From: Phycisphaerae bacterium
GTDB lineage: Bacteria; Planctomycetota; Phycisphaerae; Sedimentisphaerales; Anaerobacaceae
NCBI GenBank assembly: GCA_016782865.1
Contig: JADHXR010000005.1
Location: 19,046 to 83,045 of the forward strand
Direction of reading: 5' to 3'
DNA length: 64,000 nt
The number at the start of each line of letters is the position of its first letter. Within the stretch, counting starts at the first letter, position 1. The translations under genes were made by a program, and so were the position numbers. Below are positions 35,471 through 45,361 of the stretch, one piece after another. The notes under the pieces are model-generated. The model ran no database searches and was not told the origin of the DNA. It saw only the letters and a list, made by a program, of their open reading frames with translations.

Positions 35471-36925
35471 CTACACCCTTCTGGGATCAGGCACCTGGAA
35501 TCCTGGGCGATTGGCATCCTTCAACAACTCGTTGGCTTCGGTGGCGAGCGCTCCCGTGTGACGTTCGGTCTGAGGATCGAAGGTTAGCCATGGTCCGACG
35601 ATGTAATTGGTACCGTCCTCAGGAAGGCCGACCCCGTTGCTCATGACGTCGTGCAGTTTCATGAAATGCTCAGAAGCATCTCGGTTGTCACCGAAACGAC
35701 CCGCCTTGGCATTAAAAGGCACGCTCTCGCCCAGACGATACGAGTTGTTCATGAGGTGGCCCAAAACGCATCCACGGTGCGCGTCCTGGACATTGCCGTT
35801 GGCCATACTCGGATCGCCGGCCCGACAGGCAGCGATGAAACTGCCCCAGTTGCCTCCGGGGGTGACATGACCGCGCGGAATGTCAATTTTTTCTCCCTTG
35901 TCACTGCCCTTGGGGTAGTACTGTTTCCTGATGATCTTGCCGCCATCGGCGAAATAGTACTCGTTTTCGACCTGGCGTTGATAGCCCTCATAGTTGACGT
36001 TGCGAACATTGAAGAAGACGGATTGTCCATTGGGGTATTCTGCAATACCGAGCATGGTGTTTGGTGTCTCACCCTGATCGTTCCAGAGAAAGCGTCCACC
36101 GAGCGCCATGGCGCGGACCGGATGTGTTAATCCCTTGTCCAATGCCCAGTAGGCCATATCGAGCTGGTGGGTGCCTTGATTGTTCATGTCGCCGTTGCCG
36201 GTTTCCCAGAACCAGTGCCAGTTGTAATGGACGTAGTTGGCGTGGAATTGATCGATTATCGCGGGGCCGCGCCAAATATTCCAATCCAGATCGGGCGGGG
36301 GAGCGGAAGGGCTCTTGAAGCCGATAGTGTCGCGGGGTTTGCAGCAGTACCCATACGAGATCTTCATCTTGCCGAACTTGCCGGACCGTATGAGATCGTG
36401 CAGCCCAGCATTGCCCGCATCGCTGCGGCTTTGCGTTCCGTGTTGAATGACCACGCCGTATTTCTTTTGAGCCTCCACGGCGACGCGTCCCTCCTGGACA
36501 TCATGGCTCATGGGTTTTTCCACATAGACATGCTTACCGGCCTGGGCCGCCCAGATGGTTATGAGCGAATGCCAGTGATTCGGCGTGGCTACGGAGACTG
36601 CATCCAGATTCTTATCTTCCAGTGCTTGGCGAACATCCGCGACACCCTTGCAGGCAAACTTGCCTTCGGCCTTTTTTTCAAGATCCCTTAGCTTCCGTGC
36701 CAGTACGTTCTTGTCGGGATCGATAAGGTAGGCGATTTCCACATTGTCCTGTTCCAACCAGCCCTTGATGTGACTGCCGCCTCGACCGTTTACGCCTGCT
36801 ACAGCAATGCGCAGACGGTTATTGGCGCCTGAGGCCCGGGCATAGGATTTGGTGCCGCATACCGCTAATGCAGTTCCGGCGACTAATGAGTCTTTTAGAA
36901 ATTTGCGTCTGGTAGTTTTTGACAT
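35471..36925 (-). CDS. Tat-exported Gfo/Idh/MocA oxidoreductase (copy 4)
   Basis: A 484-residue protein with Tat leader TTRRKFLKDSLV, an N-terminal Rossmann fold (IAVAGVNGRGGSH) and EKP motif (YVEKPMSHDVQEG). The C-terminal domain contains GTQSRSDAGNAGLHDL and WYWETGNGDMNNQGTHQLD-type signatures of planctomycete secreted oxidoreductases. It is a different subfamily from the 24-30 kb trio and lies alone next to the DUF2961 remnant, so it was perhaps once part of a sugar-acid or glycan locus. ATAGGAG precedes the ATG by 8 nt. The gene lies alone; the upstream gap should hold its promoter. Confidence 0.88.
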   Translation of the reverse strand: MSKTTRRKFLKDSLVAGTALAVCGTKSYARASGANNRLRIAVAGVNGRGGSHIKGWLEQDNVEIAYLIDPDKNVLARKLRDLEKKAEGKFACKGVADVRQALEDKNLDAVSVATPNHWHSLITIWAAQAGKHVYVEKPMSHDVQEGRVAVEAQKKYGVVIQHGTQSRSDAGNAGLHDLIRSGKFGKMKISYGYCCKPRDTIGFKSPSAPPPDLDWNIWRGPAIIDQFHANYVHYNWHWFWETGNGDMNNQGTHQLDMAYWALDKGLTHPVRAMALGGRFLWNDQGETPNTMLGIAEYPNGQSVFFNVRNVNYEGYQRQVENEYYFADGGKIIRKQYYPKGSDKGEKIDIPRGHVTPGGNWGSFIAACRAGDPSMANGNVQDAHRGCVLGHLMNNSYRLGESVPFNAKAGRFGDNRDASEHFMKLHDVMSNGVGLPEDGTNYIVGPWLTFDPQTERHTGALATEANELLKDANRPGFQVPDPRRV

Positions 36926-37482
36926 CTCAGTATCTCCTATTGGGTTGACAATTGAATGGTTGGATCACTATGTGCAGCGCAGGCATAAAACAACCTTGAA
37001 CCGGGACTTCCCATATACACTTCACTAAAACCACTCCTACAAGCCTCAGGTTTCGAATCTCATAATACTGCATTTGATATCAATTTCAACAATATTCCAG
37101 CAAGTTCAACATCCCGTACTACAATCTTTCATCTTCTTGTTTCTTGTGCGTCATTTTTATTAACTACAAAACACACCAAAAGACCCGGAAGAATATTTGA
37201 CCCTTCCTTGTTCGCACATTTAGCGTCTTTCGCAGTTCAGAGTTTTGGTTGCGGCCAAGGGCTGCGCCGTGCCCTAGGTGGCTCAAATCTGAGGTGTTCT
37301 GTACGTCTTTGGCTGCTTGATCGGCACCTGTGGAAGACGTACAATGTGGTCTTGCAGTAACGTTGAGAATATGTGATTAACCGAGAGCCAGTGATATGGA
37401 CAGGAACTACCGGCTGGACCTGTTTTGCGGCCGACCCACGAAGCGTTTTGCAGTCGGCGAGAAAAGGAAAGGACGAGAGAAG
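36926..37482. other. Intergenic region with one perfect inverted repeat
   Basis: A 557-bp gap with no recognised gene. It contains the perfect 9-bp inverted repeat GTACGTCTT (37301-37309)/AAGACGTAC (37334-37342) around a 24-nt loop, without a T-run, about 140 bp before the small membrane protein gene. It could be a hairpin in the leader RNA or a repressor site. The rest is AT-rich (about 37030-37200) and may hold the copy 4 promoter. Confidence 0.35.
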
Positions 37483-37689
37483 ATGGGAGTTCATGTGGTA
37501 GGCCTTGTGGTGCGCAGCATCTGCCCACTTGTGGCTGTTGTCGCGGGCGCCGTGACCTGCGTGCTGGCAATCATTGCCGCCTTGGCGCGGACCTCAAAAA
37601 ATGCACGGGATATTAGGATCATCAGGGCCGACGTGCGGGATATTGTGAACACCCTTAAGGCCACTGCGGATAGCGACCCCGACGAGTAG
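37483..37689 (+). CDS. Small hypothetical membrane protein
   Basis: A 68-residue protein beginning with one strong hydrophobic segment (about residues 4-30, VGLVVRSICPLVAVVAGAV) followed by a charged, probably cytoplasmic tail (SKNARDIRIIRADVRDIVNTL). The ribosome site GGAAAGGACGAGAG lies just before the ATG, the main reason to believe it. A longer frame starts at 37396 but adds no plausible sequence. No family recognised. Confidence 0.5.
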   Translation: MGVHVVGLVVRSICPLVAVVAGAVTCVLAIIAALARTSKNARDIRIIRADVRDIVNTLKATADSDPDE

Positions 37690-38329
37690 AAAGTAGACCT
37701 TCGCCCGATGTTGTCTATCCCCACACGGCTGAGAAACTGGTGCAGGCTGCGCAAAAAAGAAGCCAGACGCATGTGGTATGATGAACTCACCCTCACTTCG
37801 TCTGGCGTATCGTGCAGTGCCTTTATTCGCATGGTTGCCGATTATGCGTTATGGCGAAAGCCGCCCCGCTTGCACTCACAATATAGACAAAATATACGAA
37901 ACATCCACGAGTCTGCAAAGCGAACGCAGCGCCCTTCGGCTTGCCAAAAGTGAGAAGACGGCAAGTTGGGCATTAGGCTATGTCGGAAAACTCGATCTGG
38001 CTTCGAGCGGCTTATTTTCCGCCTGGCTGCATCCGGCTGCATCGACGATAAAGCCAATATAGCCTGCTTCGCCGTCTTTGCCAGGCGAAAAACCGCTCGC
38101 TCTCGGGCCGACGACGGAGTTCTCCGACAGAGCCTGGAGTTGACTTCAGTTACGCCACCTGCAATTCAAGCAGCAATCGGCTGGTTCCTGGTAAACGAGA
38201 TTCTTACCTCACCGATGAACTACACAGGTTCTCTTGCAGTTCTCTACACTCCGCGAGAAGAACCGTGAATCGCTATTGATTTGCGGCTCTTCGATTTCTT
38301 TGGCCTTTTGCAGCATTTCGCCGCCGCCG
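37690..38329. other. Gene-less stretch before the LamG gene's stop
   Basis: About 640 bp in which the longest frames (37708-38062) have no ribosome site and no protein-like composition. I see no hairpin with T-run, repeat array or RNA signature. It may contain decayed coding DNA, but nothing can be assigned. Confidence 0.35.
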
Positions 38330-40114
38330 CTATCTGGACGAAGCGATTGCCGCGATTTCATCTGCGCCGAGGGCATAATTGTAAACACGGACATCGTCAA
38401 TCAGGCCGTTCCAGAAGCGCCCTGGCTTTTCCACATTTTCGCCGATGTAGACCGCATCATCGTTGGCCCTTATGGAGCCTGTGACGTCTACCGAAACATC
38501 CAGGGCACCGTCAACGTAGAGGCTGATTCTTGAGCCGTCGTACGTGCCCGCGGCATGATGCCATCGCCCATCGTTGACGTTGATTCTGCCGTAGATACCG
38601 CCCCAACTGTTGTTCGGTATAGGCAGGCCCATACAGCCGAATTCGAGGGTGTCGGTGCCGGCGTTTCTTTGCAGCCTCCAGGAAGTGTCGCCTTTTGAGA
38701 TGATCGTCTGGTAGTTTTTGTCGAAGGCGTTGACCTTTATCCATGCCGAGACCGTGATCTGGGTCGTAATGCTGAACTTCGCGTGGTTGCCGAGGTTAAC
38801 GTAAGTGTCGTTGCCGTCGAACTGCAGGGCGTTGCCAATCACCCCGTCATCGGTCCGCAATGGATCACCGACCGTTGCGCCGCTGATCTGAGCGGGACCT
38901 GAATCGGCGACGACATCGCCTGAGACTTCATCGAATTTGTACCAGGCGACCAGTGAGCCGGTTGCGAGAGTCCACACATCGCCCTGCGTGACTGTGCCGT
39001 CGGCCGCAACAGCATCGACACGCCAATAATACGTGGCGCCCCTTTCTAGAGCCGGCAGTCCGTCGAAGTCGGTGCCGGCCGTGGTGGTCAACAGCGACAG
39101 TTTGTCGGGCGAGGTGCCGAAGTGGACTTTATGCTCCGCGGCATATGCGCCTGCCATCCACTTTAGCTTGCAGTCCGTCAAGGCCATCCCCTCGGTCCCG
39201 TCGGCGGGGTCGGGCTTGATCGGTTTTGGGTCAAGATTGAGCGGCACGGCCTCAAGCTCGGTCAATCTCTCGATTGTGACATCCTTGATACTCAGATCGC
39301 CGAAGATGACCCTGTACGTATTGTCATCCATCTTCCACCGCATCAGCACGGCATGTGGGAACTCGGCGGTGACTTTGTCGCCGTAGTAGGCCGGCTCGTT
39401 GCCGTCCTGGACCATCGCCGAATAGCTCATGCCGACCGTCTGGAGCTTGACGATCTTTCCCGTTACTTCCTTCATTCGCTCTTCGCTTGGTTCTTGACCG
39501 GCAAACTTCGCTCTCAGAGCCTGCACAAATTCATTTACCACGGTCATGCCCGTAAGGCTGCTAGGGTACCTGCCGTCGGCTATCTCAGCGTAGAACTTGA
39601 GCACTTCGACAAGGTCCTTACCATCTTTGCCTCCGCCCCCTATTTCTGCCTCGGCTAGCAGCTCGTAGTCCTCGGGTATATCGGGCACAAGCTCGGCAGA
39701 ATCTATTTCGACATCCCAATTGAAATCGTCAAGGGTAATGTCGAGTACCATCTCACCGTTGCTCGCCGAACCTTTCATGGTCATTAGCACGGGCAGATCG
39801 GTCTTGACATCGCACCAGAGCCGAGCAACAATCGTGTCGAACATTCCGGCGCCCATCGCCGGGTCGGTGACCTCAATGCCCTCGACAGTAATCCCGTTGA
39901 TTGTGTCGCGTCCAAGCTCAGTGTATTCGTATTCCATTGTCTGTCGCAGCATCGCGCGGGGGTCGCCGTTGTCCTTCTTCATCTTCAGCGTATACTGCAT
40001 CGCCTCAGTGAAAAGCTCCTTATCGCCGGTCAGCTTCCAGAGCACAGAGAGCAAGAAAACCGAGTGTTCGGCCCTTACTTTTTCAAAGATCTCCAATCGC
40101 TCAGAATGCTTCAT
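38330..40114 (-). CDS. LamG protein with LolA-like domain and sigma-factor-like N-terminus
   Basis: A 594-residue protein without a signal peptide. The N-terminal 45 residues (VRAEHSVFLLSVLWKLTGD, then ELFTEAMQYTL) resemble region 2 of ECF sigma factors, but the rest of that domain is missing. Next comes a LolA/outer-membrane-lipoprotein-sorting-like domain (about 60-150), a linker domain, a fibronectin-like stretch (GATYYWRVDAVAADG) and a C-terminal LamG domain (about 405-590) ending in LIDDVRVYNYALGADEIA. The start has GGAG 8 nt upstream and a TATTAT box further up, so it looks real. It may be a fusion created by deletion between a sigma-like gene and a secreted LamG gene. Confidence 0.75.
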   Translation of the reverse strand: MKHSERLEIFEKVRAEHSVFLLSVLWKLTGDKELFTEAMQYTLKMKKDNGDPRAMLRQTMEYEYTELGRDTINGITVEGIEVTDPAMGAGMFDTIVARLWCDVKTDLPVLMTMKGSASNGEMVLDITLDDFNWDVEIDSAELVPDIPEDYELLAEAEIGGGGKDGKDLVEVLKFYAEIADGRYPSSLTGMTVVNEFVQALRAKFAGQEPSEERMKEVTGKIVKLQTVGMSYSAMVQDGNEPAYYGDKVTAEFPHAVLMRWKMDDNTYRVIFGDLSIKDVTIERLTELEAVPLNLDPKPIKPDPADGTEGMALTDCKLKWMAGAYAAEHKVHFGTSPDKLSLLTTTAGTDFDGLPALERGATYYWRVDAVAADGTVTQGDVWTLATGSLVAWYKFDEVSGDVVADSGPAQISGATVGDPLRTDDGVIGNALQFDGNDTYVNLGNHAKFSITTQITVSAWIKVNAFDKNYQTIISKGDTSWRLQRNAGTDTLEFGCMGLPIPNNSWGGIYGRINVNDGRWHHAAGTYDGSRISLYVDGALDVSVDVTGSIRANDDAVYIGENVEKPGRFWNGLIDDVRVYNYALGADEIAAIASSR

Positions 40115-40254
40115 TTTGACGCTCCAATCTTCTGCAAAACTCGAACATGTTCAGTGTCATATAATAGTAACGGTATCGAGCACATTATGTGTAAAGAAAA
40201 CTCCCTTGAGGCAATGGAGTACCGTGGGGGTGCCGGCGCGCCGGGAGGGTTGCC

Positions 40255-41466
40255 CTAACCCTCGTTCGGATCAGGGCGGCTACATCGGGCCGGCCCTACT
40301 TTGAGCATGAGAAGAACCCCGAAACCGCCCGAGAGCAGATAACCGCAGGGCGTCAGGTTCAAGGTGGACCGTATCCCGATATTGAGATGTTCGGCAGCAC
40401 TCAGCAGAGCCATGAAAACAACGTAGGCCAGGGCCCATGTGCCGCCTACCATCACGCCCATTCGCCGGCCGAGCGTAGGACCTGCGGCATGTCTCGACAA
40501 GGTGATCATCAATGAGTAGGCTGAAATCGTGCAGAAGCCGGCGCCTAACAGCATCCAGATGGCGGACCCATTGTCTATAAGCACCAGGTAAGCGAGCAGC
40601 AGTGGAACGGCCAGGAAGAGTGCGACAACTGTGCAAGCCAACTCGTTTCTCCTACGAGCGGCGTAGGCCCAGACGAACGAACCGGCGGCTCCTCCCAGGC
40701 CGAACATCGTGGTGGAAAAACCGCCAAAAGTGAGTTTGAAGCCAAGCCCGTCAACGAGCACCGTAGGCAACAGGAGTGCGAGAATGGTCGTCGAGATAGC
40801 GGCGGGCATCGCCATGGCAAATATGAACCAGAACGGCAACCGGCACACACCGGGAGTTTGGCCCGCGCGTTCGTTGGGCACTTTCGGCTCGACCGCCAGC
40901 CTAATCTTTAGCAGGATGACCGCCGCAACGCCGACGACCGAACAAGCAATAAGGGGGTACAAGCCCTGAAAACCATACCGGGAAACAAGCAGGGCCGAAA
41001 CCCCCCCGCCGCTGGCATACCCCAGAAAACCGCCCGCCATAAACACGGCCGTGCTGAGCGTCGGCGGAATGCGTTTGAGCCGGTGGACCGCTCGCAGCCC
41101 TTCGGGGTGTACAACCGCAATTCCGAAGCCGCTGATGACAGCCAGTATGACCATCGCCGGGAAGGCAGCTTTTCCTCTCGGCAAGGCAGCTATCAGACAT
41201 ATGCCTGCTGCCAGAATCAGTCCGAGATGCAGAAACAGCGGCCTCCGCTTGCCGGCTCGCATGTGGCCGGTCAGCATTTGAACCCCGTTGCACGTAAGAT
41301 AGAGCGCGGCCAGAACTAAGGCGCCGCGAGATAGTTTCCACCCGAATTCGTCGAGGATTGCCGGGAGAATTGCCGGTGGCATGCCGGCAAACAAGTCAAC
41401 GATAAAATGGACCGCCGCAAGGACCAGCAACTGCGTCCAGTGAAATTTGGCGATTTCTCTATTCAA
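40255..41466 (-). CDS. Major facilitator superfamily transporter
   Basis: A 403-residue membrane protein with about 12 hydrophobic segments and the MFS layout; the loop after helix 2 (GHMRAGKRRP) approximates the family's GxxxDRxGRR motif, and GFGIAVVHPEG suggests the fosmidomycin-resistance-like branch. Substrate unknown. The start is a TTG only 12 bp after the purC stop and without a ribosome site of its own, so translation may be coupled to purC; the next Met is at residue 29. Probably cotranscribed with purC. Confidence 0.8.
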   Translation of the reverse strand: MNREIAKFHWTQLLVLAAVHFIVDLFAGMPPAILPAILDEFGWKLSRGALVLAALYLTCNGVQMLTGHMRAGKRRPLFLHLGLILAAGICLIAALPRGKAAFPAMVILAVISGFGIAVVHPEGLRAVHRLKRIPPTLSTAVFMAGGFLGYASGGGVSALLVSRYGFQGLYPLIACSVVGVAAVILLKIRLAVEPKVPNERAGQTPGVCRLPFWFIFAMAMPAAISTTILALLLPTVLVDGLGFKLTFGGFSTTMFGLGGAAGSFVWAYAARRRNELACTVVALFLAVPLLLAYLVLIDNGSAIWMLLGAGFCTISAYSLMITLSRHAAGPTLGRRMGVMVGGTWALAYVVFMALLSAAEHLNIGIRSTLNLTPCGYLLSGGFGVLLMLKVGPARCSRPDPNEG

Positions 41467-41478
41467 GGGTCAACGGAT

Positions 41479-42387
41479 TCACGCCTCAAACTTCTTACCC
41501 GTCAGGCGCTCGTAACCCTCGATGTATTTGTCACTGGTCCTGGCCCTGATATCTTCCGGCAATTCGACGCCGGAGCCCGATTTGTCGAAGTTGATGCTCT
41601 CGAGGTAATTGCGGACGAACTGCTTGTCGAAGCTCTCCTGGTCCCTGCCCGCCTCGTACTTGTCCGCAGGCCAGAAGCGAGAAGAGTCGGGCGTCAAAAC
41701 CTCATCGATCAGAATGATCCTGCCATCGACGAGTCCCCATTCGAACTTGGTGTCGGCCAGGATTATCCCCTTACTCTCGGCATACTTGCTGGCCTTTTCG
41801 AAGATCGTCATGCTCTTATCGCGCACGTAGTTGGCGGTTTCTTCGCCTACAACGTCCACGCTTCGCTCGAAGCTGATATTCTCATCGTGCTCGCCCACCT
41901 CGGCCTTGGTCGCCGGGGTAAATATCAGCTCGGGCAATTTCTCGCATTGTGTCAAACCTGGCGGCAGCTTTTGGCCGCAGACCGTTTCGCTTTTCTGGTA
42001 TTCTTTCCAGCCCGAGCCGGCCAGATATCCTCGCACGACACACTCGATGGGCAGAACTTCAACCTTCTTGACCAGCATGCTCCGCCCGGCCAACTGCCCG
42101 GCATGATTGCAAAACGGCTCGGGGAAGCTGGCCATGTCGTCACTGATCAGGTGATGCTCAATGTCCCCACCCAAGAAGTCAAACCAAAAACGCGAAATCT
42201 GTGTCAGGACGATTCCCTTGTAGGGTATGCCATTGGTCATTATAACATCAAAGGCGCTTATCCTGTCGGTCGCAACGATCAGCAGCTTGTCGCCGAGGTC
42301 GTATATGTCACGTACCTTGCCTCGGATCGGGCGGCAATCGCCTATGTTCGTCTGCAGGACAGTTTCCATTACAGTTTCTTCCTTCAT
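41479..42387 (-). CDS. purC: Phosphoribosylaminoimidazole-succinocarboxamide synthase (SAICAR synthetase)
   Basis: A 302-residue enzyme of the long PurC type. It has the ATP-binding opening GKVRDIYDLGDKLLIVATDRISAFDV, the PIECVVRGYLAGSGW motif, and ILADTKFEWGLVDGRIILIDEVLTPDSSRFW. It joins CAIR and aspartate, with ATP, in purine synthesis. I chose ATG 42387 because GGAG lies 7 nt before it; ATGs at 42369 and 42399 are also possible. No other pur gene is nearby. It is divergent from the cupin gene. Confidence 0.93.
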   Translation of the reverse strand: MKEETVMETVLQTNIGDCRPIRGKVRDIYDLGDKLLIVATDRISAFDVIMTNGIPYKGIVLTQISRFWFDFLGGDIEHHLISDDMASFPEPFCNHAGQLAGRSMLVKKVEVLPIECVVRGYLAGSGWKEYQKSETVCGQKLPPGLTQCEKLPELIFTPATKAEVGEHDENISFERSVDVVGEETANYVRDKSMTIFEKASKYAESKGIILADTKFEWGLVDGRIILIDEVLTPDSSRFWPADKYEAGRDQESFDKQFVRNYLESINFDKSGSGVELPEDIRARTSDKYIEGYERLTGKKFEA

Positions 42388-42673
42388 ATCATTCTCCATT
42401 TTGCATGTATCGTACAACTGAAAAAACAATTTTAGCGAAAACGCCGTCGATTGCACGCACTTTTTTCGCGAGCGGTTCGAATTCCGGTCAAGATCAGACC
42501 GAGCCACAGAGCAATTTCACTGCTATCTCGGCTGTTTTTCGGATTTGATGTTTTATCCTTGCGCGTGGATGCTTATAATGAACCGGCTGGCGGGTGGGCC
42601 GAGTTCCGGACGCCGAATCGACTTGCTCAGACTCATCCGGCCAACGATGGAATTATTGTTTTCAGGAGATCGC

Positions 42674-43018
42674 ATGGAATCCACACAAAAGACGCTTGTA
42701 ATAGACTTGAACAACGAACCCGAAAATCAAAGATTGCTGGCGGGCGAGCCGGGGACCTGCGGAATGCGCTCGGGCAGGGTGTATCTGGCGCCCGGAAAGG
42801 CCTGTGGCCAGCACAGCACGAAGGACCGGGAGGAATTGCTGGTTTTCCTCTCCGGCAGCGGCGAAGTGCTGATAGGCGAAGACGAGTGCTTTCAGGTCGG
42901 TCAGGGCAAAGTCTGTTATATACCTCCCCAGAGACCCCACGACGTCAAGTGCACCGGCAGCGGGCCGCTCGTATACGTCTATTGCGTTGCCCCCGTAGCC
43001 GGCGAGTCGAGCCAATAG
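42674..43018 (+). CDS. Small cupin-domain protein
   Basis: A 114-residue single-domain cupin. The two cupin motifs are recognisable as GQHSTKDREELLVFLSGSGEVLIG (metal-binding His and Glu) and YIPPQRPHDV (second His). Such proteins bind a metal and often act as sugar or amino-acid isomerases, epimerases or sensors; no further specificity is visible. A CAGGAG ribosome site lies 5 nt before the ATG; the open frame upstream of it is not supported. Confidence 0.75.
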   Translation: MESTQKTLVIDLNNEPENQRLLAGEPGTCGMRSGRVYLAPGKACGQHSTKDREELLVFLSGSGEVLIGEDECFQVGQGKVCYIPPQRPHDVKCTGSGPLVYVYCVAPVAGESSQ

Positions 43019-43303
43019 CGGTATCGAGAAGAAGCGTGGATTTGTCCGCCGACTTGCCGGATCCCCCTGGTGGACAGGGCCTGACGACCCATAAAGAGCG
43101 CTAATTGCCCTCCAAAAAAACTCTTGCCACGCGAAATTTTTCTTGATAGGACTTTCGCTGTGTGGTAAAATTGTTTTTAGTGGTGTAATGTGCAGATTGT
43201 GTGTGTGTCGGTTGTCTCTGCCAGTGGCAGCTATTGTGATTTGCTTGCTTGGTGAAGCAGGGCTGTGGAAGACAAGGTTTTTTCTTAATGGAAGGACGGT
43301 ATA

Positions 43304-44155
43304 ATGCACAGACGAAGGGGATTTACCCTAATTGAGCTTCTGGTCGTAATTGCAATAATTGCGTTGCTGATGGGCATATTGATGCCCGCCTTGTCGCGCG
43401 TCAAGAAACAGGCCAGAACGGTCGCCTGCCAGGCGTTGCTCAAACAGTGGGGCACCATCTGGTCAATGTACTGCGATGACAACGATGGCCGCTTCCCTGA
43501 AGCAGGCGACCTCGGCTGGAAGCGCGGGACGTGGGTCATAGCCTTTCGCGACAGCTACAGAACCAAGTCCGAGATGGTCCTATGCCCGTCCGCGGCAAAA
43601 CGGCGTCCGACGGGCACCACCGGCGTTGAGGCCTGGGGCGATTCCACGCATAGCTACATCCAGGGATCGGGCGGGATTTTCAACTCTCAGGAAGTGGCCA
43701 GCTACGGCGGAAATAACTGGACCTACTACGCCAGAGACCCCTCAGGCACGGGCGCAATTCAGGGCCGTCCAATCCGCTGGAATTGGAAGACCAAGGATAC
43801 ATCCAACTCGACCAACATACCTATATTTGCCGACGCTATGTGGCGGGGAGGCGGGCCATGTTATCGAACTAGCGACAGCGGCGCGTTAAATCCAAGCTTC
43901 ACACGCATCAGACCACCCGATTTTGACGGCCAGTGGTTGGGGTATGGCTATGAGATGATGCACTTTACCCTCAAGCGACACCAGACCGGTACGAATGTTC
44001 TCTTCCTGGACTGGTCGGTCAGGGCCGTCGGGCTCAAGGAACTATGGACGTTAAAGTGGCATCGCCAGTACCCGATCAACGGCCCCCTGACAAAGGCCGG
44101 CGGAGTGCAGCCGAGCAGTTGGCCTGATTGGATGAGTAGCTTTAAGGATTATTAG
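43304..44155 (+). CDS. Type II secretion/pilin-like prepilin-leader protein (first of pair)
   Basis: A 283-residue protein whose short basic leader MHRRRGFTLIELLVVIAIIAL is the textbook prepilin peptidase site (G^FTLIE) followed by the hydrophobic helix. The body contains a planctomycete-type domain with a conserved C-terminal motif shared with the next gene: LFLDWSVRAVGLKELWTLKWHR, then GG.QP..WP.WM..FKDY. These proteins are processed by prepilin peptidase and probably form part of pseudopili or surface fibres. The two genes are tandem duplicates. Confidence 0.85.
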   Translation: MHRRRGFTLIELLVVIAIIALLMGILMPALSRVKKQARTVACQALLKQWGTIWSMYCDDNDGRFPEAGDLGWKRGTWVIAFRDSYRTKSEMVLCPSAAKRRPTGTTGVEAWGDSTHSYIQGSGGIFNSQEVASYGGNNWTYYARDPSGTGAIQGRPIRWNWKTKDTSNSTNIPIFADAMWRGGGPCYRTSDSGALNPSFTRIRPPDFDGQWLGYGYEMMHFTLKRHQTGTNVLFLDWSVRAVGLKELWTLKWHRQYPINGPLTKAGGVQPSSWPDWMSSFKDY

Positions 44156-44398
44156 TCTTCATCACGATGTGATGTCGGATCAAGGGAACACTTAGTCGTC
44201 CGCGCGCATCTCAAAAGCGAACGGCTAATTCAAATAGAGAAATCGGACATTGACGAACGAGGTCCTGTTTTTCCCTTTTTTCTGTGACGGCAAATATTTG
44301 AGTACTGGAGATGCATAGAGGTCACAATACAGCCAAACACACCACTCGGGGCTGTGGAATGGTTTTACAGGGGGGACATCGATTTGCGGAGTGTTGCG

Positions 44399-45193
44399 AT
44401 GGACAAACGAGCAAGGGGCTTTACCCTGATAGAGTTATTGGTTGTGATCGCCATTATTGCGCTGTTATTGTCGATTTTGATGCCGGCATTGCAGCGGGTC
44501 AAGAAACAGGCCAGGGCGGTCGCCTGCGTAGCGAATCTCCACCAGTGGGGCCTCATCTGGAAGATGTATTGCGACGAGAACGACGGCAACTGGCTCAGCG
44601 GCGCAGGCGGGGGCAGCGGCAGATGGTGGTTCGAGCCGATGAATGAAATCTATCATGAAGAACCGAAGATACGCACCTGCCCGGAGGCTACGAAGGCCCT
44701 GGGGGCAGGGGTCCATCAGGGCATAGGGTACTGGTCCAACCAGGCATGGCAGACCGGTGAATTTATAGGCAGTTACGGGCCTAATGGGTGGATGTGCAAT
44801 CCCCGCTCAACGGGAAACGCCGCCGTCTGGGGGCGCAGTCCCGCCTCGGACCACTGGAGAACTCCCAATGTCAGGGGCGCACACAACGTTCCGCTGTTTA
44901 CCGGCAGTTGGTGGGTCGATGCATGGCCGAGGGAGAGGGACCAGCCGCCTACAATCATAGGAGGCCCACCGGACAGACCCAACAACAGCGAAATGGAGCG
45001 TAATTGCGTAAATCGGCACGATGGATTCCTGAACGCCCTTTTCTGTGACTGGTCCGTGAGAAAGGTTGGAGTCAAAGAACTCTGGACGTTGAAGTGGCAT
45101 CGAAGCTACAACATCAACGGCCCCTGGACCAGGTCCGGCGGCGCCCAGCCGGACGACTGGCCCGTGTGGATGAGGAATTTCAAGGATTACTAG
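44399..45193 (+). CDS. Prepilin-leader protein (second of pair)
   Basis: A 264-residue protein with prepilin leader MDKRARGFTLIELLVVIAII and the same C-terminal motif as its upstream neighbour (FCDWSVRKVGVKELWTLKWHR, ending NFKDY). The start 44399 has CGGAG 8 nt upstream; the longer frame begins before the leader and would hide the cleavage site. The middle is more diverged from its paralogue than the ends. No pilus assembly genes (pilB, pilC, pilD) are in this window. Confidence 0.85.
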   Translation: MDKRARGFTLIELLVVIAIIALLLSILMPALQRVKKQARAVACVANLHQWGLIWKMYCDENDGNWLSGAGGGSGRWWFEPMNEIYHEEPKIRTCPEATKALGAGVHQGIGYWSNQAWQTGEFIGSYGPNGWMCNPRSTGNAAVWGRSPASDHWRTPNVRGAHNVPLFTGSWWVDAWPRERDQPPTIIGGPPDRPNNSEMERNCVNRHDGFLNALFCDWSVRKVGVKELWTLKWHRSYNINGPWTRSGGAQPDDWPVWMRNFKDY

Positions 45194-45361
45194 GCTCGCA
45201 CGGACCGAAAGAAACCGTTATGCCCATTGCGCTTCAAACCATGAAAAAGGAAACTCAGCCGGCGATTAGCTGGCAAGGCGAAGATTCAGGATTCAGGCTG
45301 CCTTGTGTTCAGAATTCTCTACAGATGCGCCCTGAGCGGCCTGGCTTAATGTTTGAAGCTT

